From Amblyornis subalaris (lineage: Eukaryota; Chordata; Aves; Passeriformes; Ptilonorhynchidae), in the NCBI GenBank assembly GCA_018881555.1, contig JACAXG010000310.1:201584-265583 (forward strand): a stretch of DNA of 64,000 bases. The letters are read 5' to 3'. The notes under the pieces are model-generated. The model was not told the DNA's origin, did no database searches, and saw only the letters and a program-made list of their open reading frames with translations. The position numbers and the translations under genes are program-made. Positions 24,650 through 36,513 of the stretch are shown one piece after another (the stretch's first letter is position 1; each line of letters begins with the position of its first letter).

Positions 24650-24745
24650 ACGTGATAACGACCGCGCAGCTTCCCCGGCGCGGCGCGCGGGGCCAGGAAG
24701 CCCCGGCTTCCGTCACCATTGTGCGTTATCCCCCGGCCACGGGCA
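24650..24745. other. Small isolated CpG-rich patch in intron 1
   Basis: About 95 bp with 'gacgtgataacgaccgcgc' and 'ggcgcggcgcgcgggg' sits in AT-rich intron. It is bounded by inverted 7-bp arms GATAACG (24654-24660) and CGTTATC (24724-24730). It could be a small regulatory element or a chance GC island. Confidence 0.4.
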
Positions 24746-26929
24746 CAGCCAGGCCTCGTCCCCACCAGTGGTATGGAAAAAGGGGCTGTGCAGGGGTCAC
24801 TCCACAGCAGCTGCAGATCCCNTACTCCCGCTTCTCCCCACTGCTGCAGGCAGCAGAAGATGCTTCCCACCCTTTCCGGCTGATAGCCAATACCTGGTTT
24901 GGTTTTTTTTTTCAGATGTGGTTGTGCTCCAGTTACAACCTGCGTAGTTTTCCCCTGTTCAGAGCTAAATATACTGAACTCCTTAAGCCGGGGTAAAGAT
25001 TTGCTGCTGCTCAGGGCTGGATTTTTATTTTCGGGCTGAGTGACCCTTAAGCAGGAGTGTCAAGTGCTGAGCAAGTAGACCAGCAAAAGCAACGAACATT
25101 TTGCAGTTTAACAGTATATTTGTTTCAGGGCTTAGTGACTGTAAATCATTCTGAGCAACTGCAGTAAAAAAACCAAGAATTCAGTGTGTGTATTTGTAGT
25201 ATTTGAGCGAGTTCCATAAATCAGGGTGATGATTTTTCAGCTGGTGCCCAGTTCCNTGTTCATCTCAGCAGTGTGGTTGCCATCTCCTCTTGTTTTGCCT
25301 ATGGGGCTTTACAGAAGCCTCTTACGAGGGTTTCTCTTTTGGTGTGACATGCTCAGTAAGGCTGAAGCTGCCAGTTGTTCTTGTCAGATGAGCAAGATTT
25401 CATAAAAGGGAAGTTGCAAAAGCTTTGTAATGAGTGCAATTAGGCTCCATATTTTTATTCTTCTGTTTTTGACAGCGATCTGTCACTTTTGATTGAGGCC
25501 TGTATTGCTTGCTGAGTCACTGGTGAATTTTAGATGATTTTAAAATTACTTCCTTCAGTCTTAGTGATTTCTAATTATTTTTTTTTAATCTTTTATCCGT
25601 TGAATAGTTATTTATGCCTTAGGCAGCCTAATGTCTAGGTTTTAGCTTTTAGNAAGCGTTTTAGCTTTCACAGTCTGAGTTTCAGAAGTCTGTGAATTTT
25701 TGGGTGGTTTTCTAATGTCCAGCAGTGTCTCTTGCAGGCTGTGTGGTGTCTGTCTCTGCTACTGCNCTTAGAGGTGACTCGACTCCGGGCTCTGCCAAGT
25801 GCTTGGGCTGGATAAGGACCAAAGTCAGCCAGGCAAAGCCCGTTTTGGTTTAGTCAGCACAGGGAGAGAGAGATGTAAAGTTAGCGTTGCTGCTTGCAGG
25901 CTGTGCAAGAAATCAAGGTATTTATAGCGCAGAGCAGAGTCCAAGAGCTTCAGAAAGTGTGGTTTGACAAACTCCGATGAGCTCAGTCACGCCCGTGCTC
26001 CTGAGGAAGAGGCCCGTAAATAAATCTGACACTCCTCTGTGTTTGTCTAAAAAGTCTTTTATTTTATGTGTTTTTATTCTTACACGTCCCAAAGGTTTGC
26101 ANCTTGGCTGTGAATGAGCAGGTGGGGGTGGCAGTGGGGCTGTTCTGGGTGCCCATGCCCTGTGCTGTGCTGGGGACACCTGCGCCTGCCTGTACCGGAG
26201 CTGGGCTTTGGCGCAGGAAAAGCTGCGTGCCACAGGCCCTGTTTGGCTGCCACACTTGCTGCAGGATTTGTTGGATGTTAGGGGNGCTGCCAGCCTTTGG
26301 TTTGACTCTGATAATGTAGTGAGGTGTGGACTCGTCCCTGCCCTGATGGATTTACTTCCTCTGAGCTCATGAGCAATGCCAGCTTTGTCACCAATGCCAC
26401 CTACAGAGTATAAAAAGAAGTCACTCTGAATTAAGTAATTCCATCCACCAAAGCATGCTAGAAATGGGATTATGGAGACCACAGGTTGACCATTTGATAA
26501 CCAGCCCGGCTATAGCAGAATANATTTCTGTCAGGTTGGAGAACACCCTCCAGAGATTCATGGGTAGCCTCAGATACTAAAGTCTTTTTTTTTTTTTCCT
26601 TGTGTATTTCCTGTCCCCCATTCTCTCATTCTGCTGTAGACTCAAAAACCCTTTAGGGAAGGATGGTATGTTTCTTACAAACCCGCCTTTGTCCAGCACA
26701 AATGAGCTGGTGTTTGGGCAGGAACCACAGTGAAAATAACTCTGTAATCATCTAAATGGCACCCAGACACNCTTGAGAACATGCTTAAAAATATTCCTTA
26801 GTGCCTGATGCAGACCTGAAGGTACAGCAGCCTTCTGACATAGAAGTTGGGGTTACTAAGGAGCAAAGAGCAGGTTCTGACGTGATTCGGGGGGAATTTA
26901 TTCCATTATTCCATGAGGATGGTCAGGTA

Positions 26930-27085
26930 CTGAGATAGGAGCCTGGAGAGGCTGTGGAGCCACCAAACTCAGAGGCTTTTTCAAGAGCCATCTGGATCAA
27001 GCCCTAATTGTCACGATGTGGATGTGATGCTGACCCTGCTTGGAGCAGGAGAATGGACTGGAGACCTCCTGAACAATTCTGTAAT
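26930..27085 (+). mobile_element. Diverged CR1-like remnant
   Basis: The order 'gaggctgtggagccaccaaa', then 'agaggctttttcaagagcca', then 'gcttggagcaggagaatgga' and 'ctggagacctcctg' follows the plan of the CR1 3' region in forward orientation, but with many changes. The ends are approximate. Confidence 0.45.
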
Positions 27086-28289
27086 TATTTGTTTTGACAT
27101 GATAAAAATAAGTTGCTTTAAAATACAAGCGTTCAGGATGGAATAACATTTGATGACTTCTTACCAAGGTACCAGTATGTGCTAACAACAGGTTTTTAAC
27201 TTAAAAGTTCAAGGATCTAGGATACAGTTTCTGTTGTTTGGATTCATAGATACTTAGGGCTGATGAGCCGTGTGGTCATGGAAAGAAAAAGTTCATAAAT
27301 AAGCAATGTGCTTGTTCCAAGATGTAAGCCATTGTTAGTCAAAGCTGCTAAGAGAAAATGTGCTTTTATCCTTACAGGGTTTGCAGATTGGCTTGGAATG
27401 AGCAGGTGGAGGGCTGCAAAGATGAAATAGAATAGAGATGCCCCGTGGATTGGCACTTAAAGCTGAAATGTATCCTGAGAAATGACAGGTTGCGTGTGTG
27501 ATTTTGCACAAAGTAAAATTCATTTAACTTCCTGCAGTTGATATCAGTAATTTAGAAACTGGCGAGTCTCGTTCTCAGGAAGGCCTGAGATTAACTGGCT
27601 AAATTTTAAATTTTTATTCCTATTTTTCAAGTTGCTTCATTTCTTACTATAGTTTGCTTGCTTCTGGGAGAATATATAATTCTGCAACAGAGCTAGCAAG
27701 TGTGTAAATCCTTTGGCCTTTATCATACAAGGAAAACAAGGGGAAATATGTATACTTTTCTGAAATACAACCTCTGAATTTTACATACAAGCACCTAGTT
27801 CTAATGCAAAACTCAACTGGCTGTGAAATTCATAAGGATGACAGCTACAATCATGTTAACATCAAAATAATCTTGTTCCTGCCTTTTTCTGTCGGGAGGG
27901 AAGTTGGAGATACACAGTCTATGCTGTTTGGTGTGTTTTGGTTATGAAGGCTTCAGGGCCCTTTGTTTTCCACAGGGGAAAACCAGTTTGTGCTGGTGTT
28001 ATTCCTCACCTCCATCAGGTGGGATTTGCAAGTGTTTCTTTTTAACTAAACACAAAGGGATCGCATCAAGTTGGTATCATGCTTGTTTCCAGAGCTGTGA
28101 TTCCTTACCTTTAGCACACATCTCGGGGCATGTTTGGATAGTGGGTGTCATAAACAATTCCAGACACTGCAGCTGGATCGCAGCACTGCCTGCCAGGGAT
28201 TCCACCCAGGCTTTGCCCAGCAGCAGGGCTGAGGGCTTCTTTTTTTGGACAAAATGCTTCAGATTGGGAAGTGCTGTTGAAAACCTGGA

Positions 28290-28600
28290 CCAGGTGACAC
28301 AGGGATGTGTCCAGGTGGGTTTGGAATGTCTCCAGAGGGGTCAGCTCCACAGTCTCCCTGGGCACCTTCAATGTACAGTTGTTTTTCCTCATGTTGAGGT
28401 GGAATTTTTTGTGGTTTAGTTTATGGCCATTGCTCTTCTTCCTGTGGCTGGGCGCCACTGAAAAGAGTCTGGCACCACCCTCTTGGCACCTGCCTTGGAG
28501 GTGTTTGTATGGATTGATGAGATCCCCTCTTGGACTTCCCCAGACTGAGGTTTTAAGATCCCATACACCAGCCTCTGCTTGGTTTTTATTAGCCCTTTTC
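28290..28600 (-). mobile_element. CR1 LINE fragment, antisense to LRRFIP1
   Basis: The reversed CR1 ORF2 3' region is recognisable from 'ggaatgtctccagaggggtc', 'tcctcatgttgaggtggaat', 'gggcgccactgaaaagagtc' and 'gattgatgagatcccctctt'. It lacks the terminal 3' end found in other copies. Open frames over it are decayed. Confidence 0.85.
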
Positions 28601-29712
28601 TGTTAACTGCAACTTTCGGCCAACCTGCTCCTTTTTTTGGCTTTTTTTCCGTGTTTTGGTTGTGGTTTTGAAGGCTGTGGCCCTTTTCCCCGAGCTTGAG
28701 TGGTGAATGCACTTACAGAAGGGAAAAGAAATTACACCTTTCTTTTTTTGTGGTTTTCCTTCTGTTTAGAAGCGCGGGTGGAAACACCGGAGTTTTGATT
28801 TCTCTGCGTGCTTGACCTTGATGCTGTGGCAGTTTTTCCTGTAAATTTGAATGCTGTACTTACAGCAGAAGGTTTCAGAAGCAGAGCAGTTGGGTGTAAC
28901 ACCAGGGTGACTGGCTGAGTGATGCCTTTGGCTCCCTGCTGAGCTGTTCTGAATTCCACTGGGCGAGCTGCTCACAGTTGTACTGTACCAAGCCTGAGCT
29001 AATTTTACATTCTCCTCTGTAAGNCCTACTGGCTTTGCCTGGGATTTAAAGCAGAATATTTAAAATGTTACTCTATAGCATGTTCCAGCACTTCCAACTG
29101 GGCTGAAGGGAGGAAGCACTGTAGACCTCCCCAGAGGTCCTTTCTTGGCAGAATTCCACTCCGGGAGGTTTGGACTGGAATACGGAGTTTTGGAGATTTA
29201 TAACGGAGTTGGTGCATTTTCTCTCCATCATTTCAGCCTTAGCTGTGCAGAGTCATGCTGAGCTGCAGTGTTTACCCAGCTCGTGTGCATATGTGTGCAC
29301 AGTGTCAGTGGTTAGGAAAAGTGGCACATAATGTGTTTGCCATTGGTCAAATTTATCCATCAATAAAAAACAATCCACACTATAGGGGAGGGAAAAAAAA
29401 NCCAACCCAAAACAAAAAGAGCAAAACCTGCCTTTCTCAAATAAATCTCCCTGTTTCCTCTCCAGCCACACAAACAGTAATTAGAGAGCACTTTTAAACA
29501 CAAGTGCTCAGGGAGGGTAGTGCCTGCACGGGGGTGTATTACCTGCTGCGAAGATAACAAGTTACAGAAGGCAGGGCCATTACCTGCAAGAGGGAATTAA
29601 CTCCTACAGATGTGTTTACACCTTGCCGAGTCAAGCCTCCTCGTTCCGTGCCCTGCTTCCCGAGCGTGTTCCCAGCTCTCACCTCATCCCATTCCTGTGT
29701 TCCCGTTGGCAG

Positions 29713-29799
29713 GCTGAAGCGAGACTCGCGGCCAAGCGAGCGGCGCGGGCGGAGGCGCGGGAGATCCGGATGAAAGAGCTGGAGAGGCAGCAGAAAGAG
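29713..29799 (+). CDS. LRRFIP1: LRRFIP1 coding exon 2 (basic/charged helix)
   Basis: Between the acceptor CAG at 29710-29712 and the donor GTAAGG at 29800 there are 29 codons: [16 protein letters not shown] then [13 protein letters not shown]. This Arg/Ala/Glu-rich helix is the most conserved N-terminal part of the LRRFIP family (Pfam LRRFIP). EIRMKELE matches human LRRFIP1, whereas the paralogue LRRFIP2 has DIRMRELE, as I remember it. It is shared by isoforms from both promoters and begins a coiled-coil-prone segment. LRRFIP1 interacts with Flightless-I and also acts as a nucleic-acid-binding repressor (GCF2) and cytosolic nucleic-acid sensor; which residues do this is not readable here. Phase 0 at both ends. 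Confidence 0.95.
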
Positions 29800-30424
29800 G
29801 TAAGGCCAAAGCTTTCTGGGGGGTGCTTGGGTTGTANCCAGGGGAGAAGGTGTTCGGAGGTCCTGGAACGGAGGGTTAATGTGTATTTTGTTGAAATAGT
29901 CTGCGTGGAACTAATGTTGATCATGGGAAAAAAACATGGATTGTGGCAAAGATTTTATCTCGGTGAAGCCAGCGTGATTATTCACAGAAAATACTGGTGG
30001 TTGGTAATTCTTGTCGAATATTAAACTTGGATGTGTGAGGCTTCTTTGTGTGCCTATCGGGGGTGGTGGATTCTTATCACTTCGTTAGAAATCTAATGAA
30101 TATGGAGGATTCCTGGCCCTTGTATAACTCTGCTGGAGGCTGTTCTGCTTCCTGCTGTGAAGCTGGTGGTGTGCCCTCCCCCGGTTTGTAAAAAGGACGA
30201 GCTGCTGTTGGCAGGAGCAATGATAGAAAGTGAACTTGGCAAAGCATTACCTGGTGAACTCAACCAGAAGGGCTTAAAACTTCTGTTTGGTGATGTGCCT
30301 TNAGTGAAACAGCAGAGTAAGCCTAACAGGGACAACAGTAATTGCAATTTAACTTTTTCAATGGATTTTTGAAGGAGAAGGAAGAAGTAAGGAGTCTGGG
30401 GGTGGGGTGTGGGAATAAATGTGG

Positions 30425-30690
30425 GGCGGGACAGGGGGAAATGGCTTCATACTGATTGAGGGCAGGGTTGGATTGGACGTTAGGAAAAACATCTTCCCTG
30501 TGAAGGTGGTGAGGTCTTCAGAGAAGCTGTGGCTGCCCCATCCCTGGAAGTGTCCAAGGCCAGGCTGGACGGGGCTTGGAGCAACATGGGATGGATAGTG
30601 GATAGGTGTCCCTGCCCGTGGCAGGGGGTGGAATGGGATGATCTCTAAGGTCCCTTCCAACCCAAACCATTCTGTAATCCAGTGGCTCTA
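30425..30690 (+). mobile_element. CR1 LINE 3' end, sense orientation
   Basis: A forward CR1 tail is read from 'gggggaaatggcttcatact', 'gaaaaacatcttccctgtga', 'gaagctgtggctgccccatc' and 'ccaacccaaaccattctgta'. It is one of few copies in the transcribed part that are in sense with LRRFIP1. Confidence 0.93.
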
Positions 30691-31439
30691 CATCTGCTTC
30701 AGGGTGCAGGGCAGGACTCAGCTGAGCTTTTTAGGCGGTGAATCAGGACGTGACAGCAGGATGTGGATCAGGATGTGACAGCGGAGCAGTGCCAGCGCAG
30801 GCTGCAGCACCCAGCCCACAAGAGAAGCTCTCGGGCAGGCTGCCCACACTCAGCTTTTGGTGAGGCAGGTCTGGAGGTGTCTCAGCTCCCTTGCTGCAAA
30901 CACAGAGCTTGAGGGAGGCAGGAGCCTTTTCCTGCTGCAGTTTGGTGCGTTTTGAAGGACGTTTCTGGCAGCCTGGCCGCAGTGGGAAGTGTTGGCACTG
31001 CCGAGGGGCGGTGGGACTTGGGAGCAGCTGTGGGAGGGCTGTGCTAAACAGGCACCACGTGTTTTGTTTGGGCAACAGAGTAAATAGGGGTGTGCTGGCA
31101 GCTGACACCATCTAATTTACAGGTGGCTTAATGGAGCTGATGACCCCTTTGCAGCTTAAAAGCTGATGCTGCAAAGAGTGTCTCAGTAAACTGAAATTTT
31201 GGTGTGAAAACCAAAGCTCCTGCAATTAAGAGCTTGTCATCTGAAAANGTGTGAAAACTTCTCTGTATAGATAGAAATTGAATAGGGCAGGATGTCCCTC
31301 TGAAATACCACATTCATTGAAAGCTCAGCCAGATACCCATCACAATCTGCTTGGTGACTCACTGGCCTAAATGACACATTTATTACATATTTTGCAAATT
31401 TGGATATTCTGTAACTTTTTGAAATAGTTTGATCTCAGG

Positions 31440-31463
31440 CCCCCCCCCCCCCCGCCCCCCCCC
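31440..31463 (+). repeat. Poly-C tract
   Basis: Fourteen C, one G and nine C lie in a row in intron 2. It is a possible i-motif/G-quadruplex region on the two strands and a place where sequencing errors are likely. Confidence 0.8.
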
Positions 31464-32470
31464 GGTGCCAGGTAGAGCTAGTAAGGTTGGCTGCAGGAAG
31501 TTTTTCATTGCCACAGTGTCTTGCAGGTATAATAAAACACAAAGACAGAAAATTCAAAGCAGTGATCAACACAAGAGATTTGGCACCTACCCCTTCCTTG
31601 GAGGGGAACCTGCTGTGACACTGGGATCTGTACACCTGGTTCTCTGCCATCTTCATTTCCCTTTGCAAACGTCTCAGAGGCATAAAGAGCACTTTTCCAC
31701 TACTGCCATGTTCAATAACCAGAATTTAAAGCCCTTGCTTTACTACTTCAGAAGGCTTTTTAGAGCCCTAACTCCCTTCTGGGAGTTAAAAAGCAATAAA
31801 TGAATTTATTGCGTGTGCGTGTCCTTTTTCATGCTTAAAGCCGTGTGCATGCCCTGGCAGGCTTCTTGTGGAGCATGGATTACTTGAAAATATATTTACA
31901 CTGCTGGTCTGGGTTGAAAGTTTCCAGGTGCTACCATTCCAGGCTATAACCATGGCAGTGAAAGGAGGGTGTTTTAATGAGCTGGGTTTGGAAACTGGCT
32001 CCTCTCCTGCCCACCACCTCGTATTTATGACATTCCTCAATCTCGCACTTCATTTCCCCCGTTTTAAAATAATTGGGTGACTTTTGCATCGTGAGTCTAC
32101 GCATATGATGGAGAAATCACACAGCAGCGATAGAGGGGGTTTTTGGCAGAGAGCACTCAGTTGCAGGGTGAGATGTGGGAAAGTTCCTGTGGAAGACTGC
32201 GCTGTGGTGGGGCAGGAATGCAGGTGTGCTCCAGAGGCAGTATCATCCCATCACCTGGCACCTCCTCATGCCAGGCAGCACAAAGGAGGAGAACTGGGCC
32301 AGTGGTTTGGGTGTTTTGATTTGGTTTCTTTGTTGGGTTTTTTTTTTCTCCAAGGAGAGGAGGCTAAGGAGGAGNAGATGAGCACAAGTTTAATAGGAAA
32401 GTATAAGATGGGTAAATGAAAAGCGTTTTGTGAAGCTGAACGAAGAAAATGAGCACAAGAATCATGATCT

Positions 32471-33065
32471 GATCACAGAATGGTTTGAGTTGGAAGTGAC
32501 CTTAAANCTCATCTCATTCCACCCCCTGCCATGGGCAGGGACACCTTCCACTATCCCAGCTTGCNCCAAGCCTTGTCCAGCCTGGCCTGGAACACTTCCA
32601 GGGGCAGCCACAGCTTCTCTGGACAACCTGTGCCAGGGCCTCCTCACCCTCACAGGGAAGAATTTCTTCCCAATATCCAATGTAAACCTACTCTGTGTCA
32701 GTTTGAAGCCATTCCCCCCTTGCCCTGTCACCCCAGGGCCTTGTAAAAAGTCTTGCCCCATCTTTCCTACAGGCTCCCTTCAGGTACTGGNAGGTCACAA
32801 TTAGGTCACCCTGGAGCCTTCTCTTTTCCAGGCTGAACATTCCCAGTCTCTCAGCCTTTCCTCACAGCAGAGCTGCTCCATCTCTCTNATCCTTGATGCC
32901 TCCTCTGGATTCACTCCAGCAGTTCTACATCCTTATTTTGGGGACCCCGGGGCTGGAGGCAGCTCTGCAGGTGGGGTCTCACCTGAGTGGGGCAGAGGGG
33001 CAGAATCCCCCCCNNCCCTGCTGCCCACGCTGTGGGTCAGCCNCAGGACATGGGGGGTTCCTATG
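32471..33065 (-). mobile_element. CR1 LINE fragment, about 600 bp, antisense
   Basis: It starts with the reversed CR1 terminus 'tcacagaatggtttgagttg' and continues through 'ccatgggcagggacaccttc' and 'cctcaccctcacagggaaga' to 'gcagctctgcaggtggggtc'. It is one of the two longest copies here. Several Ns, including a pair near 33014, fall inside it. Confidence 0.95.
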
Positions 33066-34142
33066 AGGATAAGGGTAGTGAACACTCTTGAATCACATGT
33101 GTGAATAAATCTATATCTGTATTTATTCTTGGTGGTGAGGCTTTAGGAAAGGCACAGATCTAACAAGTGTAGCAGCTTGAATGCCCCTGACTTCTCATTC
33201 AGTGCTGCTTTGTTGTTACCCACCAAAGATGTAAATAATTAATCTGGAGGGCTGGGTATGTTCTCTGGTTTGCTTCCACACATCAGGGAGTGCAGGAGAG
33301 CTCTTCTTGCCAGTGCCTGTTCTGAGCTGAAAGGACAATTCCGTGAGATGGTNCTTTCTCCCCTCCCTGTTTTCCCACCAGTGGTGGGAGTCAAAGCAGT
33401 GATGGGTCCTGGTTTGCCCTACCCTGCTGTCATGGCCTTTAAACATTGGGATTCCAGCTGCAGGGTCTGAGGCCAGTCCCTTTGGTTTGTACTGTCAAGA
33501 TGTGCTTGATCCCGAGACAAATTCCTGTGTGCACTCAGGTATTTGGTGTTAATTCATGCAGAAGAGAAGTCAGGAGTGGTCAGCCCGGTTTTTCTGAGTA
33601 ACAATTATTAATTCTTGTGGGGCCACGAGGTAAAAAGGAAAGAATAATTTTTTTCCTGCGCAATTTTTTTTGTTTTTCTCAGAAGCTTGGCATGAAAATA
33701 TANGAAAGCCTTTTTTTTCCCCCAAGCAATATTTAACAGTAACGTTTCAAGACACGTAAAAGCTGCAGCATTCGGGCTAATTGTAGAGGATGATTTCTGT
33801 AGGAGTACCTTCTGTGTGTTCTGCTGGCAAGGCTGTAAATGTCTCTTGAAGGGCTGACACTTGCAGACCNCAGTGTAAGCCGATCTTAGTGCCTGAAGTG
33901 AAAAGAGAATGATCTCCTCCCACTCCTTAATCGGTGGGATAAGATCCTTCCCTGCCAATTCACACAGGAGATGAGCCTGTACTTCTAGTTCAAGGCAAGT
34001 GCACTGTGCTGGTCTCCTGGCTGCATTTGCAGCTCTTGCTTTAAGGGCACAGCACAAAACTTGCCTTGGCTCTTTTGTAAATTCCTTCTTTACCAGCACA
34101 CTCACTTGCACATACTTTTCCTCCTTTGGATTCATTTTTCTT

Positions 34143-34188
34143 TGCAATAAAATATGTTACCAATGCTTTCTAGTAAAAAAAAAAAAAA
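34143..34188 (+). other. Polyadenylation signal followed by an A run (possible retroposed transcript end)
   Basis: An AATAAA hexamer in 'ttgcaataaaatatgttacc' is followed about 25 nt later by a run of 15 or more A. That spacing is the layout of a genuine mRNA 3' end copied back into DNA. The upstream 500 bp has no CR1 and no recognised gene. Target-site duplications were not evident. Confidence 0.35.
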
Positions 34189-34687
34189 AGAGTCAAGCAG
34201 ATTCTTGTGGCTTGAATGGGAGGGGTGAGACTGACAATGCAACTTGGTGCTTCCATATGCAGGGAAGAAATTCAGGATGTTTGTGATGGTTAATCTGTAT
34301 CTGTCTTACACAGTCAGTGTGAAGATGCACAGGAAAATTTGGAGAGGGATGATGTGGAAGGTGTTTTTAGTAGCTTGTGCTTCTTCCACTGTCTAACTGT
34401 GCAACACNGGCTTGTTCTGTCCTGTTTTAAAGCTATTTCTATGAAAAACTTTATTTTTGTGGGCAACCTCCTGTGATGAGGAAACCAGGAAAGCCATCTG
34501 CTATTAATACTGTGGATGAAACACATGAGGGTTTTTTTGGTCATACCCTAATACAGGAAAGTGCTCTTTAAAGCATTTGACTGCTTAGATGTCTATTGAC
34601 TCTTTTTGGGGGGAACACATCTGCAATAGAGATGATTGTTTACAAGTGTGTGTTTTCTCCTGTTCACACCTTCTAAAGAAGACAGTG

Positions 34688-34783
34688 TCATCACAGAATC
34701 CTAAAATGGTTTGAGTTGGAAAGGACCTTAAAAGTCACCTCGTTCCAGCCTCTCTGCCCTGGACAAGGACACCTTCCCCTAGT
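34688..34783 (-). mobile_element. Short CR1 LINE 3'-end fragment, antisense
   Basis: The sequence starts 'tcacagaatcctaaaatggt' and has 'ttgagttggaaaggacctta', the reversed CR1 terminus, then breaks off after about 95 bp. Confidence 0.85.
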
Positions 34784-36495
34784 GCGCTGCTGAGGGATCA
34801 GTCACTTTGGAGCAGAGCTGTTGTAATGCCTGTTAGCTAATGGTTTCCCACAAAATTCCAGGTTTTATAAAAGGCTGGAACAGTTAGATGATGCACTTGG
34901 CTTTATCCCTGAGCCCTCTCCACCTCCCTCCACGGTGCCTGGACTGAACAAGGGCCTCGTTGTTATCTTGTCCATTGGCAATCTGGGCCCTGGGCACAAG
35001 GCTCCTTGCGTGCCTTGCTTTGGACTCAGCAGGGAATACCTGCTGTGCCAAGCCTGGAGCACTGGGGTTTGAAAAATAAGGCTTCCATGGAGCTGCCTGG
35101 AGGCGTGGGTGGAAAAACAGCATGGAAAAGTTAAAGCTTTAAGGTTAATCAGCTGTGTGGTAATTGCCATATCCAAACCTGGGGGGGGTTGGCTCCTGTG
35201 TATGGATGAAAGGCACTCTGAGTGTGCCATGGAGAAGCCAGAGACTGGAATTGTGTGCAGCCTTGTGGGAGGGCTTAGTTCACTTGCCTCTTCAGGGCTT
35301 TCTTAGGAAAAGGCGAGTGGGGTGGTTACTTGGGGGGGAATGCTGGTTTTAAATGTGGGTCCTAATTTCCCCCCCTGCGCTTGTCAGGACGGGAATTGGT
35401 GCTGCTGAGGCATTTTAAGCTGAGTTCTGCAGTTGTCCTTCGTGAAGGGGAACCTGATCAGGAGGGCAGGGATTGAGAGACATAAGCTCTGCTTCCCAGC
35501 GCCAGGATCCAGGTTCCCATGAGCAGTGAATGGCAGGGATCCTCTCAATACCCCAAAATCTGGGAGACTGGACTACCCTGCCACTGGCTGACCTGCTGGA
35601 GGATTGTGCAGCCAACCAGGTGTTTTTGAACAAGGAGGGTTCTTCGGTTTTTTGAACCCAGAAGGGTTTCTGACTTTGGGAAAGATGCGGGAAAAAACGT
35701 ATTTTCTGTTTTCACGTGGATTCACAAAGCTCATCAGTCAAGGGCAGTTCTCCAAGAACACAAAACTCAGATGCAGTAGCGTGGCTGTAAAGGTTTTGTG
35801 TATTATCAGACTGCTCCTAGACTATGGAACAGCAGAGTCAGCAGTGCATTTATTAAGGCCTGTAAATGGTGTGAGGCTCCAAACATTAAAAATCGAAAGA
35901 GCAACCTGCAGAGATCCTATAGTGCTGGCAATGGAATTTTCCAGGAGTTTTAACACGCTGACACTGTGCTGTACACAGGTGAAAGGTGTGTGGGGTTGGT
36001 GCTTTTGTAACTGTGCTTCATCCCTCAAGGACAAATTTAGTCCCTCAAAGAGGAGCAGTTTGTAGTTAATGCTGTTTGCATTTATTGTGGTGGTAGCTGC
36101 ACGACTCATCCCGGGTGAATATTTGGGCATCCATTCCTGAGGTGGAGGGAGCCTGGCAAAACGAGAGGTCCTGGCTCACAGCTGATTGGGCTCTGGCCTG
36201 GTGCAAAGCCTAGGGATAAAATGTCCCGTGTGCATCCCAGAGCCTGGTGGGAACGGGAACAGGAATGCTGTGCCGTAGCTGGGCCCACGGAGGAGACCCA
36301 CAATGCAAACGCTGCTTTTGTCCTACCTAAATCCACAGGGCTTCACTGTGCTTTTCTCTGTGTTCATGTTCTGCTGTATTTTCTCTATAAATGATGTTTT
36401 TTCCCTCTAGAACGAGCTGTGGAACGTTGCATTGCCATGTATCCATTCACGCTAGCTTTGTTCCTTGTTTCTTTCCTTTTCCCTTTTCCCCCCAG

Positions 36496-36513
36496 ATCTA
36501 TCAGGTCCAGAAG
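36496..36513 (+). CDS. LRRFIP1: LRRFIP1 coding exon 3 (18-nt microexon, IYQVQK)
   Basis: The acceptor ends a long pyrimidine tract ('tttccttttcccttttcccc' then 'ccag'). The six codons ATC TAT CAG GTC CAG AAG are followed by the donor GTAGGG. IYQVQK directly before KYYGLDTKWGDIEQWM is as found in human LRRFIP1 isoforms, as I recall, so this tiny exon is real despite its size. It is phase 0-0 and so skippable. A TGCATG site at 36542-36547, 29 nt past the donor, suggests control by RBFOX proteins. A CR1 piece begins 65 nt downstream. Confidence 0.88.

Larger units (their letters stand above)
23162..29712 (+). other. LRRFIP1: LRRFIP1 intron 1
   Basis: This 6.55 kb intron runs GTAAGG...CAG. It contains the tail of the CpG island, a candidate POU-site element at 23.56-23.83 kb, a small CpG-rich patch at 24.65-24.74 kb, a sense CR1 remnant near 26.9-27.1 kb and an antisense CR1 at 28.3-28.6 kb. 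The acceptor before exon 2 follows 'cattcctgtgttcccgttgg'. No other exon is supported. Confidence 0.8.
29800..36495 (+). other. LRRFIP1: LRRFIP1 intron 2
   Basis: This 6.7 kb intron contains a sense CR1 (30.4-30.7 kb), a poly-C tract (31440-31463), a long antisense CR1 (32.47-33.06 kb), a possible retroposed 3' end near 34.15-34.19 kb and a short antisense CR1 piece (34.69-34.78 kb). It ends in a long pyrimidine tract before the microexon. A minus-strand open frame of 179 codons at 33608-34147 has no recognisable domain and I do not call it a gene. Confidence 0.75.

Noticed and set aside
25922..26482. Minus-strand open frame of 186 codons in intron 1
   Set aside because: Contains several ambiguous bases and no known motif; no splice or promoter support.
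32430..32804. Open frames across CR1 copies (also at 43141-43623, 46367-46663, 59120-59587)
   Set aside because: They are frames on decayed CR1 3' ends, mostly antisense or in the wrong frame, not functional reverse transcriptase.
33608..34147. Minus-strand open frame of 179 codons in intron 2
   Set aside because: No recognisable domain, two ambiguous bases inside, and about one ORF of this length is expected by chance in 64 kb of such DNA.
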